From Brachypterus glaber (Eukaryota; Arthropoda; Insecta; Coleoptera; Kateretidae): a DNA stretch of 64,000 nucleotides. Shown here in pieces: positions 10,866 to 22,468 of this stretch. Each line of letters opens with the position of its first letter. Position 1 is the stretch's first letter. Below the pieces are notes generated by a model that was not told the origin of the DNA, searched no databases, and saw nothing but the letters and a program-made list of their open reading frames with translations. A program made the position numbers and the translations under genes. The stretch lies in the NCBI GenBank assembly GCA_958510825.1, contig OY294048.1, forward strand, positions 14,959,589 through 15,023,588, read 5' to 3'.

Positions 10866-12095
10866 TTGGTTGCTTATGTTGCTCTCAGTTTTTTTTTTGT
10901 AATCGAAAGGGGTTCGTTTGAAAAGCTTAAATCCAAATTTGAACCCCTGTTATTTTTTTTGCACAGTTATGTGCCAAAACGCATTTTTTTGTTTACGGTC
11001 TGTATCTCGACTTGTGTTCGTCAAAAAATGAACATGATATTTGTTTGTTATTGAATTTTCTACAATTTGTGTAAATAACTTTTTTTATTTGAAAAATCAG
11101 TAAAAGTTACAGAGTGTTAAAGTTGATAAAATAGGTACCATATTCAAAAAATGATTTTATTTTCCAATTGTTTTCGAAAACCGATTTTTTTTTGCAAAAT
11201 TTCAATCTTTGCAAATTTTCAAAGCTCTGTAAAGCCTAAACAAAAAAAGTTATTTATATAAATTGTAAAGAATTTAATAACGAACAATAATCTTGTTCAT
11301 TTTTGTTCAGCGAAGAAATAAAACCGAAATGCAGACCAAAAACAAAAAAAAAATGGGTTTTTGAACATGATTGTGCAAAAAAAATCGCACAGGGATGCAC
11401 ATTTAGATTTAAGCTTCCCAAACCAAACCCTTTTGATCACAAAAAAAATGGAGTATGCATATCACCGCAAGGTAAGGCCCTTTTACACGACCGCGGTGGA
11501 CCGTTTGACGAACTAATACTTTGCAAAGCCTAAACAAAAAAAGTTATTTACATAAATTGTAAAGAATTTAATAACGAACAATAATCTTGTTCATTTTTGT
11601 TCAGCGAAGAAATGAAACCGAGATACAGATCAAAAACAAAAAAAAATGGGTTTTGAACATCTCTGTCCAAAAAAAATCGCCCAGGGATGCAAATTTAGAT
11701 TTAAGCTTCCCAAACGAACCCCTTTTGATTACAAAAAAAAGGGAGTATGCATATCACCGCAAGGTGAGGCCCTTTCATACGACTGCGTTCGACCGTTTGA
11801 CAAACTAATACTTTGCAAAGCCTAAACAAAAAAAGTTATTTACATAAATTGTAAAGAATTTAATAACGAACAATAATCTTGTTCATTTTTGTTCAGCGAA
11901 GAAATGAAACCGAGATACAGACCAAAAACAAAAAAAAATGCGTTTTTGAACATGATTGTACAAAAAAAAATCGCACAGGGATGCAAATTTAGATTTAAGC
12001 TTCCCAAACGAACCCCTTTTGATTACAAAAAAAAAAAATGGAGTATGCACACAACCGCGGTCGACCGTTCGACTAACTAATGCTTTGCATTGAAC
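10866..12095. repeat. One inverted plus three direct ~290-bp repeat units
   Basis: Units at about 11,225-11,520, 11,521-11,812 and 11,813-12,095 repeat in the same direction. Each carries 'aagcctaaacaaaaaaag', 'taacgaacaataatcttg' and 'ttcagcgaagaaatgaaacc'. The segment at 10,866-11,090 is the same unit inverted, separated by a spacer of about 135 bp. Open frames of 60-80 codons in each unit are incidental, since they are not conserved in frame between units. Confidence 0.8.
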
Positions 12096-12203
12096 AACTT
12101 GGTAACTAATCTGATGATACATAAAATACAGCCAAAAGAAAATAACCGTGATCGAGATCCATTCTCATATTGGAGTTTTGATAAATCAAAAATAATAGTT
12201 ATT

Positions 12204-12326
12204 TATGGTACTAGTGGGTAAAGTAAGATATTGCCCATGAGAAAATTAACCTGCTTGGCTGACGCCTCGTCAGCCAAGCAGGTTAATTTTCGAGAGGGCA
12301 ATATCGGTTTACTCATGAGTGCCATA
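12204..12326. mobile_element. Palindromic MITE
   Basis: The centre is a perfect hairpin: 'aaaattaacctgcttggctg' plus ACG, a CCT loop, then its mirror (12,242-12,290). The arms continue less perfectly to 'tatggtact' on the left and the mirrored 'gtgccata' on the right. Confidence 0.75.
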
Positions 12327-12544
12327 CAAGGTTTTATCCAATTCCAGCTTAGGAATTCATATTTTTATTAAAAAATTTAATGACATTTACAAGAAAATAA
12401 TTTGGCAAGTGATAGTTGAGTGGGTAAAATAAATAATTATCCACTCAATAAAGTAAAAGCCACTAGGGGGTTATTATTAAGTTTATCTATTTAAAATAAA
12501 GCTGGTAATTGTCTTATTATCTGTATGTAAGGTCCCAGAATGAC

Positions 12545-12927
12545 TAAAAACTAATAAATAAATAAATAAACTCCAAAGTTTAATAGTAAACAGCTACAAT
12601 TGTTTTAAACCCTAAAGTTTGGGTCTTCTTCAGGACAAAAATAGTCAAAAATGTTAAAAACAAACACCACGGACAACATAAAAGGGGTATTTCGAACTGA
12701 AATGTGACACACTGTAATTTTAGCTTTTGATAATGACGTAGGTTGATTAATAAACTTTTAGTTTCCGATACTCGGAATGTTTGTGGAAATTGCCACGACA
12801 TGTGACTTATGAAATCAAAACAGTCCGATTTCGCGAAAACCAAACGTGCTGATGAGACCACGTGCTTTGAGTTGTTACGTTTGTCAAAACTAGACGGCAA
12901 ACAACTTTCATCGTCATAAAAATGCAA
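12545..12927 (-). mobile_element. Decayed Penelope-like element 3' end
   Basis: On the minus strand, 'cctgaagaagaccc' is followed by 'aaactttagggtttaaaac' (12,634 to 12,597) and then a (TTTA)n run (12,552-12,569). PLE 3' regions commonly carry CTGAAGA, a short hairpin and GAAAC; here the GAAAC part reads TAAAAC, as expected of a decayed copy. The 115-codon open frame over this stretch has no recognisable domain and I do not treat it as a gene. Confidence 0.35.
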
Positions 12928-13490
12928 AGAGCTTGTTTATAGTGGTCATACTTTAATTACGCAACGCAAAATTTAAATTTTCCGTTCCTGTTTTTTAAGA
13001 TAATATCCAACCAATCACCCCCATGTTTTTACCAAAAAATCCGTTATAGATCTGGTTGTCACAATATAAATATACGTTTTCAGAGTATACTTACTGTCTC
13101 TAAACACAGTTCTGATCTATATAAACGGCCTTTCTCATACAACATTGCTAAGTATACTCATACAACATTACTAAGTATACAGGTAAATTATTAAAGTATT
13201 AATAATGTACCTGATTATTTTTTAACGTTTTTATGAGCCTAGCGTAGTACCGCGCTAGTCAGTGACAATTATTGACAGAACCATTATTTGCAATTTAAAA
13301 ATGTACAAAAAAAGGTTTTATAAAACAATAGTTTAGCAATTGAGAATTGAATTAAATTAAACAAATTAAAGAATACGTTTGTGCCTGCAAAAATATTAAG
13401 ATAAGTGATAAAACAATTTATATCATTTTGCGATAAAAAAATATAAAAGTTGGTTTGACATATTATAAATCGTTAAAAAATAATCTTCCG
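12928..13490. other. No gene seen; small 24-bp duplication
   Basis: The only structure is a direct repeat 'catacaacattrctaagtat' near 13,137-13,181. Otherwise AT-rich and uninformative. Confidence 0.4.
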
Positions 13491-13662
13491 AATTACACAT
13501 GATTCCTCGAATTATCGGGAAAAATTCACAGTTTACATTCAAATTTCTGTCAAAGGAAATAATTACTCCGGGGTAATACCCCAGTCGTAATTATTTCCAG
13601 ACAGCAAATTTTTATGAAAACAGCGAATATTTCCCGCATAATTCTCAGCCTCTTGTGTAATT
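13491..13662. mobile_element. Hairpin MITE
   Basis: The left 'aattacacatgattcctcg' is mirrored by the right 'cagcctcttgtgtaatt', and the inner arms 'ggaaataattac' and 'gtaattatttcc' flank a C/G-rich turn (ggggtaatacccc, about 13,570-13,585). Confidence 0.7.
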
Positions 13663-14307
13663 ATATATGACAATTTAAATCATGAAGACGAGAACGCTAA
13701 AGCTAAAGAGTACAAGTGACTATAGGTTTCTTATTCAAATTTTTTGACAGGAATTTTCTTTTTCTATTTTTTTTTTAGTTTTCAAGAAATTACAACCTGA
13801 TTTAACCTAGGGTTAAACCGCATTTCCTCAAAAGATTACCTCCAAGATATCCGCCAATTTTTACACCTCGATTCCTCGGCAGTTTACCGCTCGATTTTAA
13901 CTTATTAAGTATTCCCTATAAACAATGTCATATTGAAACGTATTGAAATACATAGAAACAATTTCAAATACGTATTGAAAAGTTATTCAACAAAAACAAA
14001 ACAAAGTTCAAGGTGCTGTCAAAGCGTGTAGGTATTACGAATAATACGCGAACAAAATTTAATATTTAATACAGTGACCTAATAATTTTGTTTTCATTTG
14101 TTTTCATAACTTACTTATAAAAGCTTCGTTCCCGTACCTGATATAATATAAATGAAAACCATATAATTTCTTGTTACTTACAAACTATCAAAGTTTTATT
14201 TTTGCTTACCTATTACCTTGCATAGAACCAGAATAATGTATAAAACCTTTAGGTTCAAATCAATATTCAAACTTTGTAAAAAAAAAATTCTAAACTTTTT
14301 AGGGTCA
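13663..14307. other. No gene seen
   Basis: AT-rich sequence. No repeat family or coding frame recognised. Confidence 0.4.
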
Positions 14308-14733
14308 ACACGGAAAAAAAAAATTATAGCTAGGAGCGCTATAACACACATACCAAGCAAATTATAATCGTTTATTATATAAATACAAGGCTTTCTCTTA
14401 CAATTATGGCAGTCAGTGTAAAAATTTATATGAAATACTTTAATTGTTTAGTGAATAATAAAATATAACAAATAGTATGGCATTTATAGCTTAAATAGAT
14501 TTAATTATTGTCCGTGCTAATAATTTTTATAATATAATAAAATTTCTGTAAATTTATAATAGTGCCTGTAATAAATATAATCGTGTCTGTAATATATATA
14601 ATCGTTTCCAATTTATTTTTAACATTATTAGTTATTGTGTCCCTTATAATCTATAGCTTAAATCACTATAATTTGCCACTGTTACCAAATATCTTATAAT
14701 GTATAGCGCAGAGCCCACTAATTTCTTTCCGTG
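14308..14733. mobile_element. MITE with CACGGAAA ends and 'ttataatc' words
   Basis: CACGGAAA at 14,308 is mirrored by TTTCCGTG at 14,726-14,733. The interior repeats short words such as 'ttataatcgt' and 'cttataatctatag'. No coding content. Confidence 0.5.
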
Positions 14734-15860
14734 AACATTTTGAAAAACTAACTAAATTTCTCTATAGACTTAGGGGAGGTCGGGGTCAGATGTAACAAAT
14801 TTTACTTTCTTTCTTCACTACAGGTTTAAAAATTATTCTTTGGATACCAAACTTGATACATGAAAGGACTAAAATATCTTTCTTGATTATACGCTAATAT
14901 TTTAATTAAATTTGTTTTAACAATAAACAAACAACTAGATTTTTCGGAGTCTGTTTGTTCTTACTTTCGTCCCCGATGATGGGGCAATTCTAACAAGGGG
15001 TAGTGACAATTGTAACAATTTTTATAGCAAAATGCTAATAAGAAATTAGATAAAATATTTTTAACAGCTTTATCATTATTAAGGATTTAAATTTTTAAAT
15101 GCTTTATTATGTGTTATATTGAAAAAAATTAATCAAAAAAATAAAAAACCCACTTAAAATCGCAAATAAACAAAAAATAATTAAAAGTTTGAATTAGGAA
15201 CCAAGGACGTATCCAGGATTTTTTTTTCGCAAAATAACACCAAAACAACCAAAAACCAAAGATTTCTTATATCTGCACAATTTGGCATCAGCGCGAAAAA
15301 CCGAGTTGAATTTGGGACGTAGACGCTAGTAGTTGGGGGTAACTCGAATAAGTTGGGTTATCTAGTTATAACTAGATGCTACGCATGCTACGCATCTCGG
15401 GATATATTACGCTCGGCTATAAAAAAATTTCTTCTCCAACTTGGTATTGGGTTTTACTATTATGGATATTTTACTTAATTATAAATTGATGTTAAAATGG
15501 CAATTTAAGTCTTTCCACTATAGAATCAGCATCATTCTTGGCATTTGGCCTAATAAGTTTATTAAACTCTATATTTTTACAAATAAATAAATAAACAAGC
15601 CGTGAAGATATATAATGCTTCGTACTCTCTAGTATACTCGCAGTTGCTGTTGAAGTTTAAAGTTAAACTTAGTTGAACTGTACCTGGGATATAATTTTTT
15701 AAATGCCACCCCCTATAACTGTTTTGTTTTTAATTTGGTACAATTGGTTCTTTCAATAAAGTAACTTCTCCTAAAAAAAATGAAGTTAAGTCGCAATTTT
15801 AATTCTATTTCTCGATTTTTTTTAAGTTTGCCCTATTATAACTTTTTTGTATTTGAGGGC
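14734..15860. other. No gene seen
   Basis: AT-rich sequence. 'ctagatgctacgcatgctacgcat' near 15,370 is a tiny duplication. No coding frame. Confidence 0.4.
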
Positions 15861-17580
15861 ACACGTCCCCCCAGATCGACATAGGTTTTAAAAAAATAGC
15901 AAACTTAGGTGACCAAAAGGTCTGTAAAATTCTAAACCGATGAGAACGAATACCTAATGAGCGTCAGTTCGTAAATAGTGGTAAAAGTTCTTCCACAGAC
16001 TAAATGCTAAACAACAGTAACAAACTGAAAATACTTTTGCACAATTCTAATAGTGTTTTTGTTGCTGATTTCGATTCAATTGATGATTGATCAAATCTCG
16101 ATCTCTTTCCGTTTTTGAGAAATGGCCTGCCGAAAATTCAAAAAAAATTAAAAATGTCATTTTAGGTGGGCAATAAATAAATTATTAAAGCACCTAAAAA
16201 TGTTTTCTAAAGCTTGAATTCAATTTACTTGCTTGCCCCACCGTAAAGAAAAGTATCTGGATTTCATTTCCGGTGTCCAACTGAAGACTAGTTTTTAAGA
16301 CAGCTGCAATGACGATTCAGTGTTGCTGTTAGAATATTTTGGCAGTATATGTGATATTTAGCAAAATTGACAAACACATACACTTGACAAATATAATAAA
16401 TTTGAGGTTAAATTTATAAAAACTGCTTAACAAAGATAAATTCACCTTCTTTTAAGGCCAGCTTACTCCAAAAAACGTAATTTTTTTCAATACATTTTAT
16501 TTATAGTACAAAACATGTTGAGTAATCAATTTTTTTACATATGAAAGCACATATATGAAATTACTTGAAAAAATTTTATTTTTTTTTTCAAAATGGCGGT
16601 CCTGAAAATGGCTGCTGGAACTCATCTGATTCGTAGATGGATGACATCATTTCTTGGAAAAGAATTATCTGAAAGCAAAAAAAAAAAACGGTTTCATGTT
16701 CTGTATCGAATTGGCTATGGCCTCAAGCAGAACCAGAAATATTCATTATTATTTAAAAAAGCTATAAACAATTAAAAGTGAAAAAAAGGGTAAAAAAAAT
16801 TCAAATTGTTTTTTTTCATTGAAAATGTTTCATTCTGCTTGAGGCCATAGCCAATTCGATATAGAACATGAAACCGTTTTGTTTTTTGCTTTCAGATAAT
16901 TCTTTTCCAAGAAATGATGTCATCCATCTACGAATCAGATGAGTTTCAGCAGCCATTTTCAGGACCGCCATTTTGAAAAAAAAAAAAATTTTTTTTCAAG
17001 TAATTTCATATATGTGCTTTCATATGTAAAAAAATTGATTACTCAACATGTTTTGTAAATAAAATGTATTGAAAAAAATTACGTTTTTTGGAGTAAGCTG
17101 GCCTTAAACATCATTGAAGAGGCATCAAAAGCTATTCAAAAACTAAACTTTTAAAACTATTTTTAAACATTTTTTGTTATTATTTTATAGAGCATAAATG
17201 TAACTTTAATTTAAACTAGAAAAAACTTTTGTAGCTGCTATAATAATTTAAATATGAGCCTCCAAAAATAAAAAATTTAAATTTTTGTAACATTTTGGAA
17301 CGGTTTTTCTCAAAAAAGAAAACAGATAGAGATTTGATCTAAACAAAATGACAATTAGCAACAAAAACACTATTAGAATTGTGCAAAAGAATTCGCAGTT
17401 TGTTACTGTTGTTTAGCATGCAGTCTGCGGAAGAACTTTTACCACTATTTACGAACTGGCACTCATTAGGATTTCATTCTCATCGGTTTTGAATTTTACA
17501 GACCTTTTGCTCACATGATTTATCATCACCTAAGTTTGCTATTTTTTTTAAAACCTATTTCTATCAGGGGGGACTTGTGA
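15861..17580. mobile_element. 1.7-kb foldback element (giant palindrome)
   Basis: The left arm (15,861 to about 16,735) returns inverted at about 16,835-17,580 with moderate divergence, leaving a loop of about 100 bp. The ends are 'cacgtccccccaga' and the mirrored 'tcaggggggacttgtg'. Inner arms carry 'aaaatggcggtcctgaaaat' and its mirror 'attttcaggaccgccatttt'. The arms are asymmetric in places (16,150-16,440 against 17,110-17,290), so they have drifted. The 60-codon frame at 16,593-16,775 is the plus-strand reading of one arm and not a supported gene. Confidence 0.8.
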
Positions 17581-17713
17581 GTGTTTTCCTTTAAATTTGA
17601 TAAGATTAATTTTTTAACCATTTTAGGCAAAATCACAATGCCTGTGAAAATTAAAAATAATACGCCTAAAAATAAGAAAGTTGTAAACTAAAAATTAAAA
17701 AAATCGAAAATAG

Positions 17714-17970
17714 TACACAGAAAAAAAGATTCCTTTAACCAAGGACACGTGTCTTTCGATATGTTCATAGCTATATCCTCTTGTTTCAAGGTTAGTATTT
17801 GAACTTCCTTGAATAAAGAGCACGTGCGCACGGGTTTTTCAATGGATATTCGCGTTCTTCATTCAAGGAAATTGATTTTGGTTCAAAGAAATGTAAGCCT
17901 TGAAACAAGATGGTTTTAAACATATCGAAAAACACATGCCCTTGGTTCAAGGAATCCTTTGTTACTGTGC
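17714..17970. mobile_element. Hairpin MITE, copy 1 (family with 28,131)
   Basis: 'accaaggacacgtgtctttc' is mirrored by 'acacatgcccttggttcaagg', and the middle 'ccttgaataaagagc' by 'gttcttcattcaagg'. The same family lies at 28,131-28,388. Confidence 0.75.
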
Positions 17971-18138
17971 ATTATTTTCATTTTTTGCTAATGTTAATGT
18001 TAATCCTTATAAATTTCTTATTTTTGGGGGTATTCTTTTCAATTCCAACAGGACTTGTCATTTTTTCTAAAAAGTCGATCGGATTATTTTTTCTTGAGTT
18101 ATCGAGCAGACAAGAAAACTTGTTATACGAACAGATGG

Positions 18139-18516
18139 ATACACTGAAAAAAATGACGTTCTTGGCTCAAAGTAGTTAACACTCTTGGCAGTTATTCCTT
18201 TAGCTTAAAATATGTGTATCTTCTAACAAAAGTATGTATCTTGTCCCAAGAAAAGTGTCGCTTTTGAAATATTTTTAAAATTCTCTTGGACCTGGCGCAT
18301 TTCAGGCAAAAACCATTTACCTTGTTTTAAGATTGTTAAAAATTAAATAATTTTAATTACTTTTTTTAATTTTAAGTTAAAGAATCAGAAAGATTTTGGC
18401 AAGTGAATTATATTTTCATGTTAAGAGAAGCCGCTTTTGGACTTATTCAAGAGTGCGAAGCATTTGGCCTGATTTCATATGCCATTACCTCAAAGGATCC
18501 TTTTTTTCAGTGTAGA
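18139..18516. mobile_element. MITE with TACACTGAAAAAAA termini
   Basis: 'tacactgaaaaaaatga' on the left and 'tttttttcagtgta' on the right are inverted. The interior is non-coding and about 340 bp. A GACA-type run follows directly (18,515-18,541). Confidence 0.6.
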
Positions 18517-18827
18517 CGGACAGACGGACAGACAGACGGACGTATTTAAAAGTTGTTTAGAATTGTATGTAACACACTTTGGTACCTAATATTTTTGATT
18601 TTAGACAAAATAGTTTTTTTTGGGTTTCAAAAGTAAACTTATAATACCCCTCTGCTGCGAAGTTGCGAGGAGTATAATAAAAACGGAATATAACAATATT
18701 GCATGTAGTCGAGTACTTGCATGCCGAAACAAATAACAAAAATTTTCTATATAAAATTGTTTTACACCTTAAATTTTATTAGCAATAAATTATTACAATT
18801 TTTTAACAATTTTTTTTGTATTTACAG

Positions 18828-18900
18828 ATATATTAGTGCCAGGATGGTTGTCACAAGGAATGGGTTAATTCATCCTTGCATTAAAGAAGTCATCTTTGTG
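18828..18900 (+). CDS. Candidate coding exon with ATG, product unknown
   Basis: A long pyrimidine tract ends in TGTATTTACAG (18,817-18,827), and GTAAGTATTT (18,901) follows: strong 3' and 5' splice sites around 73 nt. Only one of the three frames is open. It contains ATG at 18,844 in the context CCAGGATGG (A at -3, G at +4), giving MVVTRNGLIHPCIKEVIFV, and ends in phase 0. If the ATG is used, this is the first coding exon and upstream sequence is 5' UTR, perhaps from the GC-rich island at 9.1-9.36 kb. I do not recognise the peptide. No neighbouring exon is obvious within 10 kb on either side. It lies between MITEs, and a chance pair of splice sites remains possible. Confidence 0.4.
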
Positions 18901-19566
18901 GTAAGTATTTAACTTTTTTGGCTTTCTTTTAACGATAGAATAATTAAATAAATTAAGAGTTGAAAGTCTATAAAAATATATACCGCACATTTTTCGGTTA
19001 GTATCCAAAATATAAAAGATTACATTTTGATATACTACTCTTGTAATCTTAGCGTAATATTTTCGACGAAAAATCATTAAGAAGTAAAATTTCACATTTC
19101 GAGGGCAACAGTTAAACACTAAATGCTATAGCATTATAAACCCAAATTTTTAATAATGCAAGCAAAAACTAACAACACTTTGTATACTAACTATATTAAC
19201 TTCCAAAAATCGATCCTAAGGGACTTACTGTCTCTTCAAAATGCACTATTTTTAAAGGGCCTCGATAGCTTTAAAAGCGATTTCTTTATTTTCCTTATAT
19301 TTGAAATGAAATAATATTAACTGCAGCTTACAGTAAACTTAATCAATTTATTAAAAGTATGTATACTGATAAAAAGTATTTTTTAGGTTTATTTGGATAT
19401 GGCCAATTATATTATTTCATTGTTATAAATTTTATTTTAGTCAAATAACATTTAGTTCATGTTAATAAATATTTTAATTTTAAAATCATTATATAATGGA
19501 AACAAAACATTTTTGTTGACAGAAATAAAATTTATTGCTCAAAAACAAATAATTTAATTGGCCATA
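18901..19566. other. No gene seen; intron if the exon at 18,828 is real
   Basis: AT-rich sequence without repeat structure or coding frame. Confidence 0.4.
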
Positions 19567-20057
19567 GGGGCTGTCCTTATATTACGTAACGCGCCTGGGG
19601 GGGGGGGTCAGAGAAATTGTTACAGTTTGTGACAGGAGGGAGGGGGGGTCTAGGTAAACGTTACGTAACGGAATTTAATAAATTTAATGTTTATTTCCTA
19701 AGCTTGGCAGATGAATCATCGGCGATTATACATTTTCGCGCGGAATGTGTACTCACAGAACACCAATGTGTGTACTATTTTGTGTACCTGTGCATAAACA
19801 ATATACGTGTTATATGTGACACTCAGTGTAAAAAGAGGTACCTAGTATTTTTTCCCTGTGTGATATTGATTATGAATATTTTTTTTTAAATTTGAGTGAT
19901 TTTTTCGTGTAAATTTTTTTTAAAGTTATGTTATACTATATTTTAGGTTTATGTTTGTTTTGTCGAGAAAAACCAATCAATAATGAGAATACAGTTAAAT
20001 TTATTGCGAAACAATTTTTTTTTGAAAAATTTCGTTACGTAATATATGGACAGCCCC
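19567..20057. mobile_element. MITE with GGGGCTGTCC...TTACGTAACG ends, 3-bp duplication ATA
   Basis: The left GGGGCTGTCCTTATATTACG and the right (inverted) GGGGCTGTCCATATATTACG are inverted repeats of at least 26 bp. ATA flanks both sides (19,564-19,566 and 20,058-20,060). A G-tract lies at 19,596-19,608. The 90-codon frame inside has no recognisable domain. Confidence 0.8.
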
Positions 20058-20197
20058 ATATCCGACCAAATAGTTTGTACCCACAAATAAACTGTTTTAT
20101 CATTGTATAGGTTATTTGCGGGTTGTAAGTAAATCTATATAGTAAAGTAAAAGCTCTGACTTTAATACGTATATTTTTGCAAAGGTCAACTTACCTA

Positions 20198-20955
20198 GAT
20201 ATGTATTCTCGGGCTCGAGAGAACGCATTCCCGGGAGAAAGGTAGTGTGGGTTGCATATTATTTCTCTCGAAACGCAAAACTACTTATTCTTGAACTTCA
20301 CTTCGCACGAAAATTGAGGAACTTTACTTCTACTACTCGGGATCGTGAGAAGCGGTCGTTCACGGAAATTTTGACATATAAGTTAGTCGCGCGCATTCGA
20401 ACATAACCCTATTTTTGCTTTGGTTTTGTGTTGTTAATTTGAATACCGTTTTGTTTTATAATAGTTAATCGTAATTAATAAAAGATTTTTTATATTTATA
20501 AATTATGATAATAATAATATAACGATGGATGATTTGGAAATTGTGGGGGCTGTTGCCCTTTTGGGAGATTAATAAAATTTAGAAGGAATTTTTTTGCTGA
20601 CTGCTAGTTGGCGCAGATCTTTTTCTGGTTTTATTTTCAGTAATTTCTTACTAATAATATATTATACTTCTATATATTAATTAAAAAAATATTTAAACCT
20701 CAGCACTTGTTTACAAAAAAAGTAAATTAATGACAGCTTGTCACAAGCTGCTTGTACACGCAAACTCGTGCGCATAATCTGATTGGTTAAAATCCACTAA
20801 AATACTTCGCAACGCTGCAGCCGGCTGCAGAGATCCCATCACGCTCCCTGCTCTTCAAGAATAGCATTTTTTAACTTTGGGGAACTTTGATATGATGTGA
20901 TCAGTTCCCTTCCTACGAAAATTGTTCACGTTCTCTCGAGCCCAAGAATAGATAC
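20198..20955. mobile_element. DNA transposon derivative with TATTCTYGGGCTCGAGAGAACG ends
   Basis: Inverted ends 'attctcgggctcgagagaac' (20,201) and the mirrored 'gttctctcgagcccaagaat' (to 20,950) enclose about 700 bp. The sequence after the left end is GC-rich and promoter-like. An ATG at 20,525 opens a 15-codon frame (see next entry). Confidence 0.65.
20525..20572 (+). pseudogene. Possible N-terminus of a PIF/Harbinger-type transposase, deleted
   Basis: ATG begins MDDLEIVGAVALLGD then a stop. Short acidic starts of the form 'M(D/E)(D/E)LE-x-x-x-A-x-x-LL' are common in insect Harbinger nucleases. If so, this is the start codon region of an autonomous ancestor with the rest deleted. Fifteen residues cannot prove the family. 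Confidence 0.25.
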
Positions 20956-21067
20956 CCTAGTATATCCTAGATCTAGGAAGATGTTTATTTGAATTTAAAA
21001 TTAAACTTAGAAAGGTTAAACTTTGTGACTAAGTTAAATCCTCTTTTACGAGTACACTGAACTAAAA

Positions 21068-22166
21068 CCCTGATAGCACAAAAGCCTTCTAAGAAGATTC
21101 TTAAAATAAATAGCCGGAAGGACAGCATGTTTCTTAGAAGCATATATATTTTGCTCAGGATATTCTAAGAACGATTAAAGAAATGCAAAGGATACCCTTT
21201 TAATCGTGCTGGTAGTTCCTAAGAAGCTTCTTATAAGCCTCTGTATTAAATAAGAACGTTTTAAGAAGCATGTTAAGAATGTTCTTAGAAATAGGTACAT
21301 GTACGAATATTCTTAGCATGCTTCTTAAACTATTCTTATTTGATGCATTTAAGTAATAATATTAAATATTGCGCATGAGCAAACAAAGTTTCAGATTTCT
21401 ACATTAATGTAGTTTTTCTCTTTCTTTCAAATATATTTTATGATACTCGATCCTTTTCATGGAGTGATATCATAAATTTGGACATGTCGAAAATTTTTAC
21501 GTCTTTGTGATAACCCTAATAATTAAAGTATTTAAAAATCCTTAGATATAGCATCCATCTGGTAAGATTCATATGCGATATGCAGTTTTACTGTGAAAGC
21601 AAACTTTCTACCAGACATAAAATTCATGCGCCACACAAAAATCCAATGTTTAGAAAAAGAAATAGTAAATAATTATCATTTCAAAATATAATAATTTTAA
21701 TTTTTTGTCTAAAACTATATAAAAATCACTTTATGTCTAAAAATATATCCATTTCTACTACTTAAGGGTAAAACTTGTGTTATTAACAGTAATTTTAAGA
21801 ATATTTGTATTTCTAACCTAATAAAATTAAAATAATATAGACGCCATATTATTATTCTAAAAACATTCCCATTAGAATATTTTAAGAATATGTATTTGGG
21901 AATATTCTTAGCAAAATACTCTAATCATGCTTAGCATGTGCACTACAGCATTATTCTAAAAATATGCCCATTAGAATATTTTAAGAATATGGAATATCCT
22001 TAGCAAAATACTCTAATCATGCTAAGAATGTTTAGAGTAGAAGCACTTATGCTACTACAGCAGTGCACCTTTTACGAACATGCTTAGCATGTTTACAGCA
22101 TTATGCTAAGAACCTTTTCAAGGGAACGATTAAAAAACCTTCTTAGGATGAAGTGTGTTATCAGGG
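21068..22166. mobile_element. 1.1-kb word-repeat element with CCCTGATARCACA ends
   Basis: CCCTGATAGCACAAAAGCCT at 21,068 and, inverted, CCCTGATAACACACTTCATC ending at 22,166 are terminal inverted repeats. The interior is filled with degenerate words such as 'ttctaagaa', 'cttagcatgctt' and 'gaatattctta' in both directions, plus a 35-bp block 'attctaaaaatatgcccatt' repeated near 21,855 and 21,952. No coding frame. Confidence 0.7.
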
Positions 22167-22468
22167 AAGTATATCTAATATCAATAAAATTTACATTGTA
22201 ACAAAGAAAGTTTCATTACAACTTTTTTAATTACACAGACTTTATTGCAATGTTTAATTAAGTTATATTAAAGGTCGATTCAGGGATAATTATTACTAAC
22301 TAAGCTAAGCCGTTCTGTCAAAGAGAAAGATGGCTTCTCAGCTGGCTAATAAAATAGACAGAATGGCTTAGTCTAGTTAGTGATAATTATGCCTGAATTG
22401 AGCTTAAATTTTATTAAAATAATGAATTTATTCATGAAACCAACACATTTTAGGCATCAGTATAATAT
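22167..22468. other. Imperfect short inverted repeat only
   Basis: 'gggataattattactaactaag' near 22,278 is mirrored by 'cttagtctagttagtgataatt' near 22,367, a hairpin of about 110 bp. Otherwise uninformative. Confidence 0.45.

Noticed and set aside
12580..12927. 115-codon minus-strand frame
   Set aside because: It overlaps what looks like a decayed PLE 3' end. No domain is recognised.
16593..16775. 60-codon frame starting MAVLKMAAGTHLIRRWM
   Set aside because: It lies in one arm of the giant palindrome. The mirror arm is diverged without frame conservation, and there is no homology.
21068..22166. hAT or piggyBac assignment from the CCCTGATA end
   Set aside because: No TTAA and no 8-bp duplication is visible at the borders.
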